A stretch of DNA of 5,224 bases from Nitrososphaerota archaeon (GTDB taxonomy: Archaea > Thermoproteota > EX4484-205 > JAAOZO01), in NCBI GenBank assembly GCA_011605715.1, contig JAAOZO010000174.1, positions 1 to 5,224 on the forward strand, written 5' to 3'. Shown piece after piece: positions 3,474 to 5,224 of the stretch (the first letter of the stretch is position 1; each line of letters begins with the position of its first letter). The notes beneath the pieces were generated by a model. The model ran no database searches, was not told the origin of the DNA, and saw only the letters and a program-made list of their open reading frames with translations. A program made the translations under genes and the position numbers.

Positions 3474-5224
3474 ATGACAGGAATAGAATACACTATACTA
3501 CTATCGTGGCTTTTTGCGCTTGTTGCAATAGTTCTACTAGTAAAGTACATTACTTCAAAGAAAATTCTTGATAGTAAAGTAAAAGAGATTGGTGGTTTTA
3601 TAAAGGCTGCTGGCTTAGCTTACATCAAGAGGCAATCGCTATACGTTTTAGCGGTTTCTTTTGTCTTTTTTGTTGCTATCTTTTTCTTAAGTGGTATTCA
3701 AACTTCCATTACCTTTATTGTAGGAAGTTTCCTTTCAACATTAGCTGCAATGCTTAGCCTCAGGATTGCTGTGGAAACAAATTCAAAAGTAACAGAAGAA
3801 GTTAAGAAGTCAGAAAAAAGTGCATTTAACTTAGCACTTTTGGGCGGAAGCATAACTGGGCTTTCTGTCTTAAGTTTAAGTTTGATGGGGTTGCAATTAT
3901 TTTATGCATTTTTTAAGGATCCAAACTCTTTGGTTGGTTTTGGTTTCGGAGCAAGTTTAGCTGCGATCATTTCTCAAATCGGCGGTGGAATCTTTACTAA
4001 AGGTGCAGATATAGGAGCTGATTTAGTAGGAAAAACTGAACTTAAGTTACCTGAAGATGATCCAAGAAATCCTGCAGTTATCGCCGACCTTGTTGGCGAC
4101 AATGTTGGTGATTGTGCAGGAAGAGGAACTGACTTGTTTCAATCAATAAGCTCCGACATAATAACTGGAATGCTGGTTGGACTAGCGTTTACAATTAAGT
4201 ATGGGAATGAAGCCTTACTCATTCCTTTTCTTTTACAGGCAATTGGACTCATTGGGTCGGTGCTTGGAATAATTACAATAATTGCATTAAAGAGAAGTAG
4301 CCCAATGGTAACATTCAACCTAGCAATCCTCGTAGCATCTGTTTTTGATTCTCTAGCTATGCTAATAATCTTTACTAATGTGGTAAAAGATATAACCTTA
4401 TTTTACTCTGGAATAAGTGGAATTATAATAACGGCTTTAGTTGGTTATGTGCTTCAATACTACACAAGAACTGAAGGAAGACCAATAGAAGATATTTCTT
4501 CTAGTGCAAGAAGAGGTGCTGCTATAACAATACTGTCTGCATTTTCATATGGATTAGAAAGCCCAATTGCTCCTGTAGTTATGGTGGCCATTGCTGTTGT
4601 CTTCTCCTTTTACATAAGTGGTTCTATCTATGGGGTAATGATTGCAAATATTGGTACAGATATGCTTTCTGCACTTTTACTATCTATGGATAGTTTTGGT
4701 CCAATAATCGACAATGCAAGTGGTATAGCTGAAATGTCAAATGCTGGGCATGAGGTAAGAAAAGCACTAGAAAGGTTTGATGCTATAGGGAACACAATGA
4801 AAGCATACACAAAAGCATTTGCCATAACTTCAGCAACGGTATCTGGAGTTCTTTTATTCATTACTTACTATGAACTAGCAGAAATAGCTAAGGTTAGAGT
4901 CCTTACTCCTCTAATGTTTGTTAGTGCTCTTTTAGGAGTTTCCTTACCATTCTTGTTCTCTTCAATTGCTTTAAGATCAACAAAGAAAACAGCTTATGTT
5001 ATGGTAGACGAAGTAAGAAGACAAGTGAAAAGTAATCCAAAGATATTAACTGGAGAAAGTACTCCTGATTATGCAAAATGTGTAGATATCTCAACTAAGC
5101 ATGCTTTAAACGAAATGCTTCTTCCCACCTTGCTTTCAATACTGCTAACTTCTCTTGTAGGATTTGTCTTTGGTAAAGAGTACTTGGGAACTTTTGTACT
5201 TGGAGCGATAACCTCTGCAGCAAT
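3474..5224 (+). CDS. hppA: K+-independent membrane-bound pyrophosphatase, probably H+-pumping (C-terminus beyond window)
   Basis: Open from ATG 3474 to the window end (583 codons, no stop); the family runs to roughly 670-770 residues, so the last helices are missing. It hydrolyses cytosolic PPi and pumps ions outward. The PPi-binding core is clear: GGGIFTKGADIGADLVGK (170-187; Lys176, Asp179, Asp183), then EDDPRNPAVIAD (194-205) and VGDNVGDCAGRGTDLF (207-222) with Glu194, Asp205, Asp209 and Asp213. Next come FGPIIDNASGIAEMS (408-422; Asp413) and DAIGNTMKAYTKAFAI (436-451; Asn440, Lys447). DYAKCVDISTKHALNEMLLP (532-551) precedes a late helix. Lys443 and Thr446 replace the Ala and Gly/Ala of K+-dependent enzymes, placing it in the K+-independent class, which is H+-pumping where tested. 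Odd: by ungapped alignment from the core motifs, the gate Arg (Vigna R242) is Gln168, and Gln223 and Ser227 stand where the gate Glu usually lies. It has its own promoter and exact ribosome-binding site. Confidence 0.95.
   Translation, partial: MTGIEYTILLSWLFALVAIVLLVKYITSKKILDSKVKEIGGFIKAAGLAYIKRQSLYVLAVSFVFFVAIFFLSGIQTSITFIVGSFLSTLAAMLSLRIAVETNSKVTEEVKKSEKSAFNLALLGGSITGLSVLSLSLMGLQLFYAFFKDPNSLVGFGFGASLAAIISQIGGGIFTKGADIGADLVGKTELKLPEDDPRNPAVIADLVGDNVGDCAGRGTDLFQSISSDIITGMLVGLAFTIKYGNEALLIPFLLQAIGLIGSVLGIITIIALKRSSPMVTFNLAILVASVFDSLAMLIIFTNVVKDITLFYSGISGIIITALVGYVLQYYTRTEGRPIEDISSSARRGAAITILSAFSYGLESPIAPVVMVAIAVVFSFYISGSIYGVMIANIGTDMLSALLLSMDSFGPIIDNASGIAEMSNAGHEVRKALERFDAIGNTMKAYTKAFAITSATVSGVLLFITYYELAEIAKVRVLTPLMFVSALLGVSLPFLFSSIALRSTKKTAYVMVDEVRRQVKSNPKILTGESTPDYAKCVDISTKHALNEMLLPTLLSILLTSLVGFVFGKEYLGTFVLGAITSAA

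Noticed and set aside
4628..4861. Minus-strand open frame of 77 codons
   Set aside because: It lies wholly inside hppA, opposite its most conserved motifs, and has no promoter or ribosome-binding site of its own.

Overview
The window looks archaeal. It is AT-rich, and Arg codons are mostly AGA/AGG. Ribosome-binding sites match the archaeal 16S tail (GGTGAT before hppA, GAGGGG before the second permease). Promoters have a purine-rich BRE followed by an A/T TATA element, and intergenic T-tracts serve as terminators. A short asparagine synthetase derived from AsnRS and a K+-independent membrane pyrophosphatase with crenarchaeal-looking motifs fit a thermophilic archaeon, perhaps of the TACK group. 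I cannot name the species. All genes are on the + strand and no gene-free stretch reaches 300 bases.

Left part (1-2127): the 3' end of an ABC transporter operon. The C-terminal part of a DrrA/CcmA-type ATPase overlaps a first ABC-2 permease by four bases (TTGA). A paralogous second ABC-2 permease follows after 12 bases. Together they would form an exporter with two ATPase copies and a probable permease heterodimer; its substrate cannot be read from the sequence.

Middle (2128-3224): a 128-base spacer with T-tracts and a weak promoter candidate, then a stand-alone class II synthetase-like enzyme. It has the AsnRS catalytic core without the tRNA anticodon-binding domain, which is the architecture of archaeal asparagine synthetase (AS-AR).

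Right part (3225-5224): a 249-base spacer with a terminator-like T-rich region, a cluster of alternately pairing GTTG/CAAC half-sites, two AAGCTT-centred palindromes and a good BRE/TATA promoter. It leads into a membrane-bound pyrophosphatase (hppA), open to the window end (583 codons visible, C-terminus missing). Signature Lys443/Thr446 mark it as K+-independent and therefore probably H+-pumping. At its ionic gate, residues that are usually charged are replaced by Gln168, Gln223 and Ser227, the most interesting single observation here.

Functionally, asparagine synthetase of this type releases PPi, and the pyrophosphatase next door would convert PPi energy into an ion gradient. The link is plausible but general, since all biosynthesis releases PPi. 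I see no clear sign of a wholly new system; the window is mostly ordinary core metabolism and transport with a few unusual details.
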